Below are positions 8,347 to 16,276 of a stretch of 64,000 bases of DNA, piece by piece. Position numbers and translations under genes: made by a program. This DNA is from an uncultured Caulobacter sp. (GTDB lineage Bacteria > Pseudomonadota > Alphaproteobacteria > Caulobacterales > Caulobacteraceae). The stretch spans positions 1-64,000 of the forward strand of contig CAJYMH010000030.1 in assembly GCA_913776195.1 (NCBI GenBank), read 5' to 3'. Below the pieces are notes generated by a model. It saw nothing but the letters and a program-made list of their open reading frames with translations. It made no database searches and had not been told where the DNA came from. Each line of letters opens with the position of its first letter. Within the stretch, counting starts at the first letter, position 1.

Positions 8347-8943
8347 GTGAAACACGCCTTGATCATCGGTCATCCGGACACCGAGAGCTTCACGCACGCC
8401 GTGGCGGCGATCTATCGGCGCGGCGTCGAGGCCCTGGGCCATGAGGTCATCGTGCGCGATCTGTACGCCCATGACTTCGACCCCCGCCTGGGGCGGGCCG
8501 AACGCCCGGACCGACCCGCCTTCCAACCGGCGGACGACGTCATCGCCGAACGCGCACTGATCGGCGACGCCCAGGTCTTCGCGTTCTTCTATCCGCTTTG
8601 GTTCAACCTGCCGCCGGCGGTCATCAAGGGCTATGTGGATCGCGTGTTCTGCGCCGGCTTCGGCTATCGGCGCCTGGTGCACGGCGGCGCCGAGCCTCTA
8701 CTGTCGGGCCGACGGATGATTTCCTTCACTTCATCCGGATCCAGCAAGGCGTGGTTGGAGGAGCAGGGGTGCTGGATGGCGCTGCGCACGATCTTCGACG
8801 ATTACCTTGCTCGCCTATGCGGCATGACGGTCATCGACCACGTGCACTTTCCCATGGTGACCGCGGGAACGGACAAGCGCTGGATCGACGAGCATCTGCA
8901 GACAGCCGTCGCGCGCGTGAAGGCCGCGTTCGGCGGCTCATGA
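8347..8943 (+). CDS. NAD(P)H quinone oxidoreductase, flavodoxin fold (paralogue 2)
   Basis: 198 residues, paralogue of the gene at 5553 and with the same motifs: phosphate loop KHALIIGHPDTESFT, the FFYPLWFNLPPAVIKGYVDRVF loop and IDHVHF near the end. The start is taken as GTG at 8347, because GAGGAG lies at the right distance and the encoded protein then aligns end to end with the first paralogue; the longer upstream frame would cover FixK box 7. Predicted two-electron quinone reductase. Confidence 0.87.
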   Translation: MKHALIIGHPDTESFTHAVAAIYRRGVEALGHEVIVRDLYAHDFDPRLGRAERPDRPAFQPADDVIAERALIGDAQVFAFFYPLWFNLPPAVIKGYVDRVFCAGFGYRRLVHGGAEPLLSGRRMISFTSSGSSKAWLEEQGCWMALRTIFDDYLARLCGMTVIDHVHFPMVTAGTDKRWIDEHLQTAVARVKAAFGGS

Positions 8944-9039
8944 CCTGACAAGCCGGTCGGCTTGAGTTTCGCCAACGATCCAAGAGGCCGCTGGCGACGC
9001 CCTTGGCGTGAAGGGGATGCCCCGGCGAAGGCCCTTTGC

Positions 9040-9348
9040 TCAGTGTGTCGCTTGCCGCGTCACGCGCCCCTTCGATGAAGGCGCGTCTCTATTGAGCTGG
9101 TTCCAGGCGCAGGCGAGGAGGGCTCCAAGCGTGAAGCCGCTGATGGCGCTGACACCCAACAGGGATATGGCCAAGCGCGGATCCAGCCGGCCCACCCGTA
9201 GGATGGGGTCCAATGAATGCAGCCGCATCAGCCAGTCGAGCAACGATTGCGCCTGGCCCGTCGCCACGAGGCCGAGCCAGACGAGGTGGACAAGCACGTA
9301 GACAGCGCCGACCGTCAAGCCGGCCTTGAGGGGATCTATGGCGCGCAT
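9040..9348 (-). CDS. Small membrane protein (DUF5676-like)
   Basis: 102 residues with two hydrophobic stretches (about 9-30, AGLTVGAVYVLVHLVWLGLV, and about 58-84, AISLLGVSAISGFTLGALLA) joined by a cytoplasmic or periplasmic loop. It resembles short DUF5676-type membrane proteins, with only moderate certainty. AAGGAGGAAGAG before the ATG settles the start; a longer in-frame form is rejected because it runs through FixK box 8, which is 52 nt upstream. Confidence 0.65.
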   Translation of the reverse strand: MRAIDPLKAGLTVGAVYVLVHLVWLGLVATGQAQSLLDWLMRLHSLDPILRVGRLDPRLAISLLGVSAISGFTLGALLACAWNQLNRDAPSSKGRVTRQATH

Positions 9349-9400
9349 CTCTTCCTCCTTGCACGGGCGGCGAGTTTCACCGGCCCTGGAGCCGAGCGCC

Positions 9401-9414
9401 TTGACGCCCGTCAA
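9401..9414. promoter_or_regulatory. FixK/FNR box 8 (divergent)
   Basis: TTGACGCCCGTCAA, perfect TTGAC-N4-GTCAA, between two divergent genes: 52 nt before the start at 9348 (minus) and 82 nt before the start at 9497 (plus). Confidence 0.85.
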
Positions 9415-9496
9415 TCGACCGCGCGCCGTGGGAACTTGATCGAAGTCATCGCGCGCCCGCCGCCTGGCTCCAGTGTGCCCGGCAAAGGAGCGCGTC

Positions 9497-10339
9497 ATGA
9501 GCTATTTCGATGTGTTGATCGTCGTCGAGGCCTACCCCTTCGAGGCGCCCGACGGCGTGTGGCCGCGGGCCGCGGCGGTGGCGAAGGCGCTCGGAGGGCA
9601 GGCGGCCGCTCTGGCCTTCGATCTCAGGATCACGCCGCCGCGCAACCGGTTCGCGCGGATTCTCCTATCCCTGGATGCGGTCGCCGAGGAGGAGGAGGCG
9701 CGTAGCCGCGCGTCGGCGCGTCGGGCGCTTGGTCTGTTGGAAGCGGCCGCCAAGGCCGTAGATCTTCCCTTGGAGACACGCATCTTGCCGATCCACATCT
9801 ACGACGAGGCCCAGACCATGGCGCGACACGCTCGCACGCGTGATGTCTGCCTGCTGCCGGTCGGGCCGACCCTGGCGGGGGATTTGGAGGCAGCCGAGGC
9901 CCTGGCGTTCAATTCGGGCCGCCCCCTGGTCGTCTTTCCCGAGCTGGGATCTGCGATCACCGACTTTTCGAGGATCGCGGTGGCCTGGGATGGCTCCAGG
10001 ACTGCGGCTCGAGCCCTGGCCGACGCGGCGCCGTTGCTGCGCGCCGCCCAGGAGGTTCGTCTGGTCAGCGTGGCTCGCGAAAAGGAGCCGCCGCCGGAGC
10101 TCTCCTGCGCGGCTGTTCAACGACATCTGGCCAGACACGACATCGTCGCGGTGGTCGACACCCTGACCTCCAATGGCCAAAGCGACGCCGAACGGCTGCG
10201 AACCTATTACGTGGACAAGGAGCTGGACCTCATGGTCATGGGCGCCTTTGGCCATTCGCGGGCCAAGGAATTCATTCTCGGGGGCGTGACGGCCGCGATG
10301 ATGGCCGCGCCGCCGGGCCCCATCCTCATGGCGCACTAA
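9497..10339 (+). CDS. Tandem universal stress protein (copy 2)
   Basis: 280 residues in two Usp halves. The C-terminal half has VMGAFGHSRAKEFILGGVT followed by GPILMAH, the usual Usp ending and ATP-site region. Overall plan equals the protein at 6785 although they are not close copies. AAAGGAGC precedes the ATG. It shares FixK box 8 with the divergent membrane-protein gene. Confidence 0.88.
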   Translation: MSYFDVLIVVEAYPFEAPDGVWPRAAAVAKALGGQAAALAFDLRITPPRNRFARILLSLDAVAEEEEARSRASARRALGLLEAAAKAVDLPLETRILPIHIYDEAQTMARHARTRDVCLLPVGPTLAGDLEAAEALAFNSGRPLVVFPELGSAITDFSRIAVAWDGSRTAARALADAAPLLRAAQEVRLVSVAREKEPPPELSCAAVQRHLARHDIVAVVDTLTSNGQSDAERLRTYYVDKELDLMVMGAFGHSRAKEFILGGVTAAMMAAPPGPILMAH

Positions 10340-10343
10340 CGCC

Positions 10344-10538
10344 TCAGGCGTCCCGGGTCCACCGCCTCGAGCGTCCGCGGTCCACATGGACGAAGTCCGG
10401 CGCGTAGTCGCCGACGCCGCCGGCGATCATCAGGCGCGGGAGTGTCAGCGCGAGGGGCGGGCGCTTCAGAGGAGGAGGGGCGTTCGCCGGCGTTTCGCTT
10501 TGAAAAGCCACCTTCAAGGCGCGAGCGGCCAACCGCAT
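10344..10538 (-). CDS. Possible 64-residue protein of unknown function
   Basis: Short open frame rich in Arg, Pro and Leu, with a stretch LTLPRLMIAGGVGDYAPDF and a basic end. No family recognised. Its stop lies 4 nt beyond the convergent usp stop and FixK box 9 is 32 nt upstream, which is close for a class II promoter (a start site at -41.5 would fall inside the gene). The ribosome site (AGGG) is weak. It may be only a spacer between usp and the next gene. Confidence 0.3.
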   Translation of the reverse strand: MRLAARALKVAFQSETPANAPPPLKRPPLALTLPRLMIAGGVGDYAPDFVHVDRGRSRRWTRDA

Positions 10539-10570
10539 CGACCCTGTTCATGTGAGCTCACGCACGGATT

Positions 10571-10584
10571 TTGACCTTTGTCAG
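10571..10584. promoter_or_regulatory. FixK/FNR box 9 (one substitution)
   Basis: TTGACCTTTGTCAG has an intact TTGAC half and GTCAG for GTCAA; 75 nt before the beta-CASP gene at 10660. Confidence 0.65.
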
Positions 10585-10659
10585 CGCGGGGCGCGATGAG
10601 CCGCCGGAGAATCCTCCCGCAAGCCCGGTTCGACGGGCGGGTCACTCAGGGATCGCGGC

Positions 10660-12300
10660 ATGAGCGTCAATCTCACCTTCCATGGCGCGGCGGGCTGCGT
10701 CACGGGCTCTTGCGCCAGATTGGAGACGCCCAGGGCTGTGATCCTGATCGATTGCGGTCTCTTCCAAGGTTCAAAAAGCCTCAAAGCCCTGAATTATCGA
10801 CCCTTCCCATTCGACCCCGCCGAGATCGACGCCGTGCTGCTCACCCACGCGCACGTCGATCATTCCGGTCTGCTTCCCAAGCTGATCGGCGGGGGCTTCA
10901 CAGGACCCATCCTCGCGACCGCGGCGACCCGGGATCTTTGCACGGTGATGCTGGCCGACGCCGGAGGAATCCAGGAGTCGGAGGTCGAACATCTCAATCG
11001 GCGCAACGAGCGTCGAGGGCGTCCCCTCATAGAGCCCATCTACACTGAGGCTGATGGGCGGGCGGCGACGAAGCGGTTTCGCAAGGTGAAGCTTGGCGAG
11101 CCGGTGGCGGTGGCCGCGGGCGTGCGCGCGACATTCTCCGACGCCGGCCATATCCTAGGCGCAGCCTCTATCCTGGTTGAGATCGACGACGTCGACGGGC
11201 CGCTGCGCCTGCTGTTCTCCGGTGATATCGGAGGAGGGGGCAGCGTTTTCGTCGCGGACCCCGCCGCTCCGTCCGGCGTCGATCATCTCATCCTTGAATC
11301 CACCTATGGCGACCGCGAGCGCGCCGATGGCGACAGCGCCTCGCGTCGAGCGTTGCTGGCCGAGGAGGTTCGCCTCGCGCACGCGGCGGGCGGGCCGCTC
11401 TTGATCCCCGCCTTCGCCGTGGAACGCAGTCAGGAGCTGGTGGTGGATTTGCTGGAACTCATGGCCGCGGGCGACGCGCCGCCCGGCGATGTCTTCCTGG
11501 ATTCGCCACTGGCCATCGAGGCCAGCGACGTCTTCCAGGCGCGAGGTTGGAATGCCTCTCGGGGGGTGAATCCCTTCTCGTCGCTACGCCCGTCGGAGAG
11601 GCTTCATTTCGTCGCGTCGCCCGCCGACAGCGATGGGCTGGCGCGCCTTCGGGGTTGGCACGTGCTGCTCGCGGCGAGCGGCATGTGTGACGCCGGACGC
11701 ATACGAAAGCATCTGAAGCGATTGCTGTGGCGGCGCGAGACGACCTTGCTGCTCTGCGGCTTCCAGGCCGCTGGGACGTTGGGTCGGCTGCTGGCGGACG
11801 GCGCGGAGCGCGTGACGATTCAAGGTGAGGAGGTGAGGGTGCGCGCCAGGGTCAGGCGCCTTGACGTCTATTCGGCGCACGCGGACGCCAACGGGCTCGT
11901 CCAATGGGCGATGGCGCGCCAGCCCGTGGCGGTGAATGTATTCTTGGCTCACGGGGAGCCCAGCGCCCGGGACGGCCTCCGCGAGCGGCTCAAGAGCGCC
12001 GGCTTTGGGGCCGACGCCATGATCGCGCCCGAGCTCGACGAGACCTTCGTGCTTACCCGAAAGGGCGCGTCGCGGCTTGGCGCTCGTTCCGCGAGACTGC
12101 CCGCCGGAGCGGCCTCAGAGCCGGATTGGCACAACGCGCGCGCTGCTTTCCAGATCGCCCTTGGCCAGGCGCTGGAGCATGCCGCGACCGACCTCGAGCG
12201 CGAGGCCTTGCTCGCCGATCTCGGACGGCGCCTGAGCGCCGCCACGCAGCCGCCGGAGCGCATCGGCGCAGGCGCTCAGGCGGCGGATACGGTCGCCTAG
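10660..12300 (+). CDS. Beta-CASP metallo-beta-lactamase-fold RNA-processing protein
   Basis: 546 residues. The MBL core shows motif 2 HAHVDH at 63-68 and later metal ligands in SDAGHILGA and SGDIGG; a beta-CASP insert follows (LILESTYGDR, LIPAFAVERSQEL, DSPLA, AASGMCDAGRIRKHL) and the closing AHADANGL and LAHGEP histidine motifs are present, so all catalytic metal residues look intact. This is the CPSF73/YSH1-like exonuclease family, which cleaves RNA 3' ends. The last 70 residues are an extra Ala-rich helical tail. Under FixK box 9, it is the RNA-metabolism member of the island. An exact substrate is not known. Confidence 0.88.
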   Translation: MSVNLTFHGAAGCVTGSCARLETPRAVILIDCGLFQGSKSLKALNYRPFPFDPAEIDAVLLTHAHVDHSGLLPKLIGGGFTGPILATAATRDLCTVMLADAGGIQESEVEHLNRRNERRGRPLIEPIYTEADGRAATKRFRKVKLGEPVAVAAGVRATFSDAGHILGAASILVEIDDVDGPLRLLFSGDIGGGGSVFVADPAAPSGVDHLILESTYGDRERADGDSASRRALLAEEVRLAHAAGGPLLIPAFAVERSQELVVDLLELMAAGDAPPGDVFLDSPLAIEASDVFQARGWNASRGVNPFSSLRPSERLHFVASPADSDGLARLRGWHVLLAASGMCDAGRIRKHLKRLLWRRETTLLLCGFQAAGTLGRLLADGAERVTIQGEEVRVRARVRRLDVYSAHADANGLVQWAMARQPVAVNVFLAHGEPSARDGLRERLKSAGFGADAMIAPELDETFVLTRKGASRLGARSARLPAGAASEPDWHNARAAFQIALGQALEHAATDLEREALLADLGRRLSAATQPPERIGAGAQAADTVA

Positions 12301-12613
12301 GCCTCATGACAGCGGTGGCGTGCGCAAGGGGATGGTGGTCCTGACCAACAGGTTCGGCGCCGCAATATCGGTCAAGCTCGTGCACAAATTGCATAACGGG
12401 CGCCGCTCAATCGCGCAGCCGGCGGTCGATGACCTTCGTTACGCATCGGTGACAGTTGTGGCGGCCGCGCAAAGTCTCAGGTCTTAACAACTGCATTCAC
12501 TCGCGCGGCGGCCAGAGCCGCGATGCGTATACAATATAATATTTGTGAAATGCGGGCTTAGGGAGCCGGCGGGAAGGGTATTGCGCGAACGTATACATCG
12601 ATGAGGGGTATGT
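12301..12613. other. 313-nt gene-free region before a TonB receptor
   Basis: Separates the FixK island from the receptor gene. No coding potential seen. The second half is unusually AT-rich for this genome (about 12525-12550) and holds a TATAAT and two CGTATACA sites described separately. Confidence 0.6.
12526..12597 (+). promoter_or_regulatory. Putative promoter with paired CGTATACA sites
   Basis: CGTATACA occurs at 12526-12533 and again at 12590-12597, exactly 64 nt apart (about six helical turns). The first overlaps the region just upstream of a TATAAT at 12535-12540. No good -35 box is visible at 17 nt. The arrangement suggests a repressor or activator with two phased sites controlling the receptor gene. 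Confidence 0.4.
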
Positions 12614-15283
12614 ATGACTAAGTGCCATAAAAAAATTCTTCTCTCAGGGATTTCTAGTCTGTCTGTCGCCATGTCGTTCGCCACATTCGCGAGCGCTCGT
12701 GAAGCACAGTCCCAGGCGGTCGCCGCGGCGGCCGTGACCGAAGTTGAGTCCGTTTCGGTGATCGGGACGCGCAGGACCGACCGATCGGTGGCCGACTCGC
12801 CATCGCCGATCGACGTCTTCGGCGGCGAGGAGCTTAGCCGCCAGCCCGCCGCGGACATGTTGGACGTGGTCAAGAACCTCGTCCCGTCGTTCTACGTGCC
12901 GCAGAACACGATCTCCGACGCCTCCACCTTCGTCCGCGCGCCGTCCTTACGCGGTCTGGGCGCCGACCAGGTCCTCGTGATGATCAACGGCAAGCGCTAC
13001 AACCGCTCCGCCTTGGTCCAGGTGGTGACGGGCGGCGACACCGCCCTTTCGCTCGGCGCGCAGGCGGTCGATCTTTCGATGATCCCGTCGATCGCGGTCA
13101 AGAACCTGCAGATCCTGCGTGACGGCGCCACCGCTCAATATGGCTCGGACGCCATCGGCGGCGTCATCAACTACGGTCTGCGCGACAGCGCCGAGGGTCT
13201 CGAGGTCCAGGCGCGCTACGGCCAGACCTACAGCGGCGACGGCGACAGCTATCAGTTCGCCGCCAACGCCGGCTTCAATCTGTTCGACGCCGGCTATGTC
13301 AACATATCCGGCGAGTACTTCGACGACGGCCAGACCAGCCGGGGCGCCACCCGGCCGATCGCCGCCGTCTTCGCGGCCAACAACCCAAGCCTCGCCGGCC
13401 AGCTTCCGAACTATCCCGGGCCCGTGCAGATCTGGGGAACCTCGCCGACGGACGGTTACAAGCTATTCCTGAATTCAGCCTACGATGTCGGCGAGAACAC
13501 GACCCTCTACCTGACGGCCAACCTTGGCCACCGCGAAGCGGACCAGAGCTTCAATTACCGCTCGCCGATCTCGGCGCCGACGCCGCTTGCGATCAACAAC
13601 GGCACAGGTGCGCCGGCCACCGCTTCTCCCGGTCGCAACGGCGCGTTCGCCCCGATCTATCTGACCGCCTGTCCGACCGGCAACGCCACGTGCCCGGCGG
13701 GTGGCTTCGTCAAGAACACCAACACCTTCAGCTTCACGTCTGTCTATCCGGCGGGCTTCACCCCGCGCTTCCAGGGCGAGGTGGAGCAGCTTTACGGCAC
13801 CATGGGCGTCAGGGGTAAGGCGGACAACGGCTTCACCTACGACCTGTCCGGAACGGTCGCCAAGAACTCGCTCGATCTGGCCATGACCCAGTCGCTCAAC
13901 TCGTCGTTCGGTCCCAACAGCCAGACGTCGTTCCGGTTCGGCAAGCTGATCCAGCGCGAGACCAACCTAAACCTGGACGTGACCTATCCGGTCGAGGTCG
14001 GCTTCGCCAGTCCCGTCACCCTTTCGGGCGGCGCCGAATACCGGCACGAGGAGTATGAGGCGACCGCCGGCGACCTGCAGTCCTACGCCGCAGGGCCCTA
14101 CGCCGTGCAGCCGCTCTACGTGCAGGTCTCGCCTGGCGTCTTCACCCGATCGATCGTGAACGGAAACCCGGAGACGGCCTCCCAGTCGCCTGGGGCCAGC
14201 GGCTACGGCGGCACGAGCCCTGCCTCGGCCAAGACGTCCACGCAGAGCAACTATGGCCTCTACCTCGGCGCCGAGACCGACGTGACCGACGCTCTGACGG
14301 TGGGCGTGGCCGGGCGCTACGAGGACTATGACACCTTCGGCGACACCTTGGTCGGCAAGGTCAACGCGCTCTATCGCGTGTCCGAAATGCTGTCGGTGCG
14401 CGGCACGGTGGGAACGGGATTCCACGCTCCATCACCCGGACAGAGCAACACCGAAATCCTGACGACGGCTTTCGCCCCCGGGGGCGAGCAGGTTCAAACC
14501 GGCACCTATCCGGTCACCAGCGCCATCGCGCAGTACTTCGGCGCCAAGACACTGACGCCCGAGGAGTCCACCAACTATGGCGTCGGCTTCATCTTCAATC
14601 CCACGAACGCCTTCACCCTCACCGTCGATGGGTATCAGATCAAGGTGAAGGACCGCATCAGCATCACGAGTACGTTTGATGTCGACGCCGCCGACATCGC
14701 CGCCCAGCCCGCGCTGGCCGCGGTCGGCGTCGGCGGGGCCGTGGCGTACTTCACCAACGGCTTCGACACCGAGACCAAGGGGGTGGACGCTGTCGCCACC
14801 TATCGCACACAACTGGCTTCAAACCCCCTCAGCCTCACGCTCGCCTACAGCTATAACAAGAGCGAGGTCACCAGCGCCGATCCCGCTGCCATCGGCCCCG
14901 ACCGGATCTTCGATATCGAGAACATAACGCCCAAGCATCGCGCCAATCTCTCGGCGGGCTATGAGTTCGCCGGCTTCTCCATCAACGCCCGCGCCAATTA
15001 CTACAGCAGCTGGCGCACCGATCAGGACTATCCTGGCCAGAAGTTCGGATCGGAGATCACCGCCGACCTGGACGTCAGCTACACCATCGCCGACAGCTAC
15101 ACCCTGACGGTGGGGGCCAATAACCTGTTCGACCAGTATCCGGACAAGCTGGCGCCAACCACGGCCAACCCGATCTTCGCCATTACCGGCAGCACCGCCG
15201 ATGGCCAGATCTATCCGCGTTCCGGCGGGCCATTCGGCATGAATGGCGGCTTCTGGTACGCGCGTCTGAGGGTGAAGTACTAA
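12614..15283 (+). CDS. TonB-dependent receptor
   Basis: 889-residue outer-membrane transporter. Signal peptide about 1-28 (basic MTKCHKK, hydrophobic core, cut near FASA-RE). Plug domain about 45-170 with SVIGTRRTDRSVADSPSPID, RGLGADQVLVMINGKR, LQILRDGATAQYGSDAIGGV; the rest is the 22-strand barrel ending in an aromatic residue-containing strand, GFWYARLRVKY. Mid-barrel NNLFDQYPDK is the usual penultimate motif. Substrate unknown; no neighbouring catabolic gene identifies it. GAGGGG precedes the ATG. Confidence 0.93.
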   Translation: MTKCHKKILLSGISSLSVAMSFATFASAREAQSQAVAAAAVTEVESVSVIGTRRTDRSVADSPSPIDVFGGEELSRQPAADMLDVVKNLVPSFYVPQNTISDASTFVRAPSLRGLGADQVLVMINGKRYNRSALVQVVTGGDTALSLGAQAVDLSMIPSIAVKNLQILRDGATAQYGSDAIGGVINYGLRDSAEGLEVQARYGQTYSGDGDSYQFAANAGFNLFDAGYVNISGEYFDDGQTSRGATRPIAAVFAANNPSLAGQLPNYPGPVQIWGTSPTDGYKLFLNSAYDVGENTTLYLTANLGHREADQSFNYRSPISAPTPLAINNGTGAPATASPGRNGAFAPIYLTACPTGNATCPAGGFVKNTNTFSFTSVYPAGFTPRFQGEVEQLYGTMGVRGKADNGFTYDLSGTVAKNSLDLAMTQSLNSSFGPNSQTSFRFGKLIQRETNLNLDVTYPVEVGFASPVTLSGGAEYRHEEYEATAGDLQSYAAGPYAVQPLYVQVSPGVFTRSIVNGNPETASQSPGASGYGGTSPASAKTSTQSNYGLYLGAETDVTDALTVGVAGRYEDYDTFGDTLVGKVNALYRVSEMLSVRGTVGTGFHAPSPGQSNTEILTTAFAPGGEQVQTGTYPVTSAIAQYFGAKTLTPEESTNYGVGFIFNPTNAFTLTVDGYQIKVKDRISITSTFDVDAADIAAQPALAAVGVGGAVAYFTNGFDTETKGVDAVATYRTQLASNPLSLTLAYSYNKSEVTSADPAAIGPDRIFDIENITPKHRANLSAGYEFAGFSINARANYYSSWRTDQDYPGQKFGSEITADLDVSYTIADSYTLTVGANNLFDQYPDKLAPTTANPIFAITGSTADGQIYPRSGGPFGMNGGFWYARLRVKY

Positions 15284-15294
15284 AGCTGCGCACA

Positions 15295-15328
15295 GGGCCG
15301 GGGCGGGGGGACACGCACGCTCCGGCTC
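15295..15328 (+). terminator. Stem-loop after TonB receptor
   Basis: GCCGGGGCG pairs with CGCTCCGGC (one G-U pair) around a 12-nt loop, beginning 12 nt after the receptor stop. No clear T-run follows. Confidence 0.5.
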
Positions 15329-15443
15329 AAGCCGTTCAGATGTGGGCCACCTTCGAACATTGAAAGGGTGTGCTGAAGACGTGGCGCCGCGCGCCGGACC
15401 CCTTCGCAGGATCAGGTTCGTTCAGGGAAAATCCTGGAAGAAG

Positions 15444-15519
<76 letters not shown>

Positions 15520-15606
15520 ACACCCGTCTCCGAAGCGCTTGGCCCCGGCGGCGAGGCGCGGAACATACTCGAAAAGATCGGCTTGGCAAGCGTGGTTTCA
15601 ACGGCG

Positions 15607-15933
15607 ATGCAAGATATCTCCCAGGCGGTGAATTTTCCTTATCTGGAAGGCTTCGCGGCCGGCGATTTCGTGGTGATCGACGCTGTGCTGGGGCTCTTTT
15701 GCGAGCAGGCGCAAATCTGGATCGCGCTGCTGGAGACCGACGGGGACCAGTGGATCGACGCGGTCCACACCATCAAGGGCGCGGCGCGCGGGATCGGCGC
15801 TTTTCAACTCGGGGACGCCTGCGAGCGCGCCGAAGCCATCGGCCCCGCGGGGCTCGCAAATGTCAGGCGCGCCCTGGATGCGACGCTGGTCGAGGTCGAG
15901 GCCTATCGCCAGGAGCTGGCGGCGCGGTCCTGA
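15607..15933 (+). CDS. Single-domain histidine phosphotransfer (Hpt) protein
   Basis: 108 residues. The Hpt helix carries AVHTIKGAARGIGAFQLGDAC with phosphoacceptor His54, followed by the conserved Lys-Gly and the DACERAE helix. No other domain, so it would relay phosphate between a hybrid kinase and a response regulator encoded elsewhere. Start set at the ATG after the tRNA gene; the open frame itself continues upstream through the tRNA, and GTG 15592 is a possible alternative. Its stop directly abuts the stop of the convergent chorismate mutase gene. Confidence 0.8.
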   Translation: MQDISQAVNFPYLEGFAAGDFVVIDAVLGLFCEQAQIWIALLETDGDQWIDAVHTIKGAARGIGAFQLGDACERAEAIGPAGLANVRRALDATLVEVEAYRQELAARS

Positions 15934-16269
15934 TCAGCTTTCGCGGGTCTTGTCGAAGACCGTGAATTCGTAGGCGATGCAGCGGTCGATCAGCTGACGC
16001 CAGACCGGCTCGGCGATGGCTTGCGAAAGGCCAGCCTCCGCGGCCGCGGCCTTGACCTTGGTGACCACGTCCTCGATGCGCGCGCGGTCATGCACGGCGT
16101 TGCGGTTGGGCTTGATGCGCGCGGCGGCGTCCATGTAGCGCTGGCGTTCGGCCAGCATCAGCACCAAGGCGCGGTCCAGGGCGTCGACGCCTTGGCGCAC
16201 TTCGATCATGGTCGTGCAGTCGGCGGGCGCGGTCCGGGGATCGGTCGCGCCGAGAATGTCTTTGGGCAT
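15934..16269 (-). CDS. Chorismate mutase, AroQ/PchB-like
   Basis: 111 residues, all-helical AroQ fold. Visible pattern: DCTTMIEVRQGVDALDRALVLML with the catalytic Arg in helix 1, ERQRYMDAAARIK with Arg and Lys, then RxEDVV and a final IIDRCIAYE-type helix. The DC..M.E.R start resembles the isochorismate-pyruvate lyase PchB subgroup as much as the EcCM type, so either chorismate to prephenate or a related pericyclic step is possible; no siderophore genes are nearby, which favours chorismate mutase. It lies 7 nt after the LysR gene stop on the same strand. Confidence 0.82.
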   Translation of the reverse strand: MPKDILGATDPRTAPADCTTMIEVRQGVDALDRALVLMLAERQRYMDAAARIKPNRNAVHDRARIEDVVTKVKAAAAEAGLSQAIAEPVWRQLIDRCIAYEFTVFDKTRES

Positions 16270-16276
16270 GAAGTCT

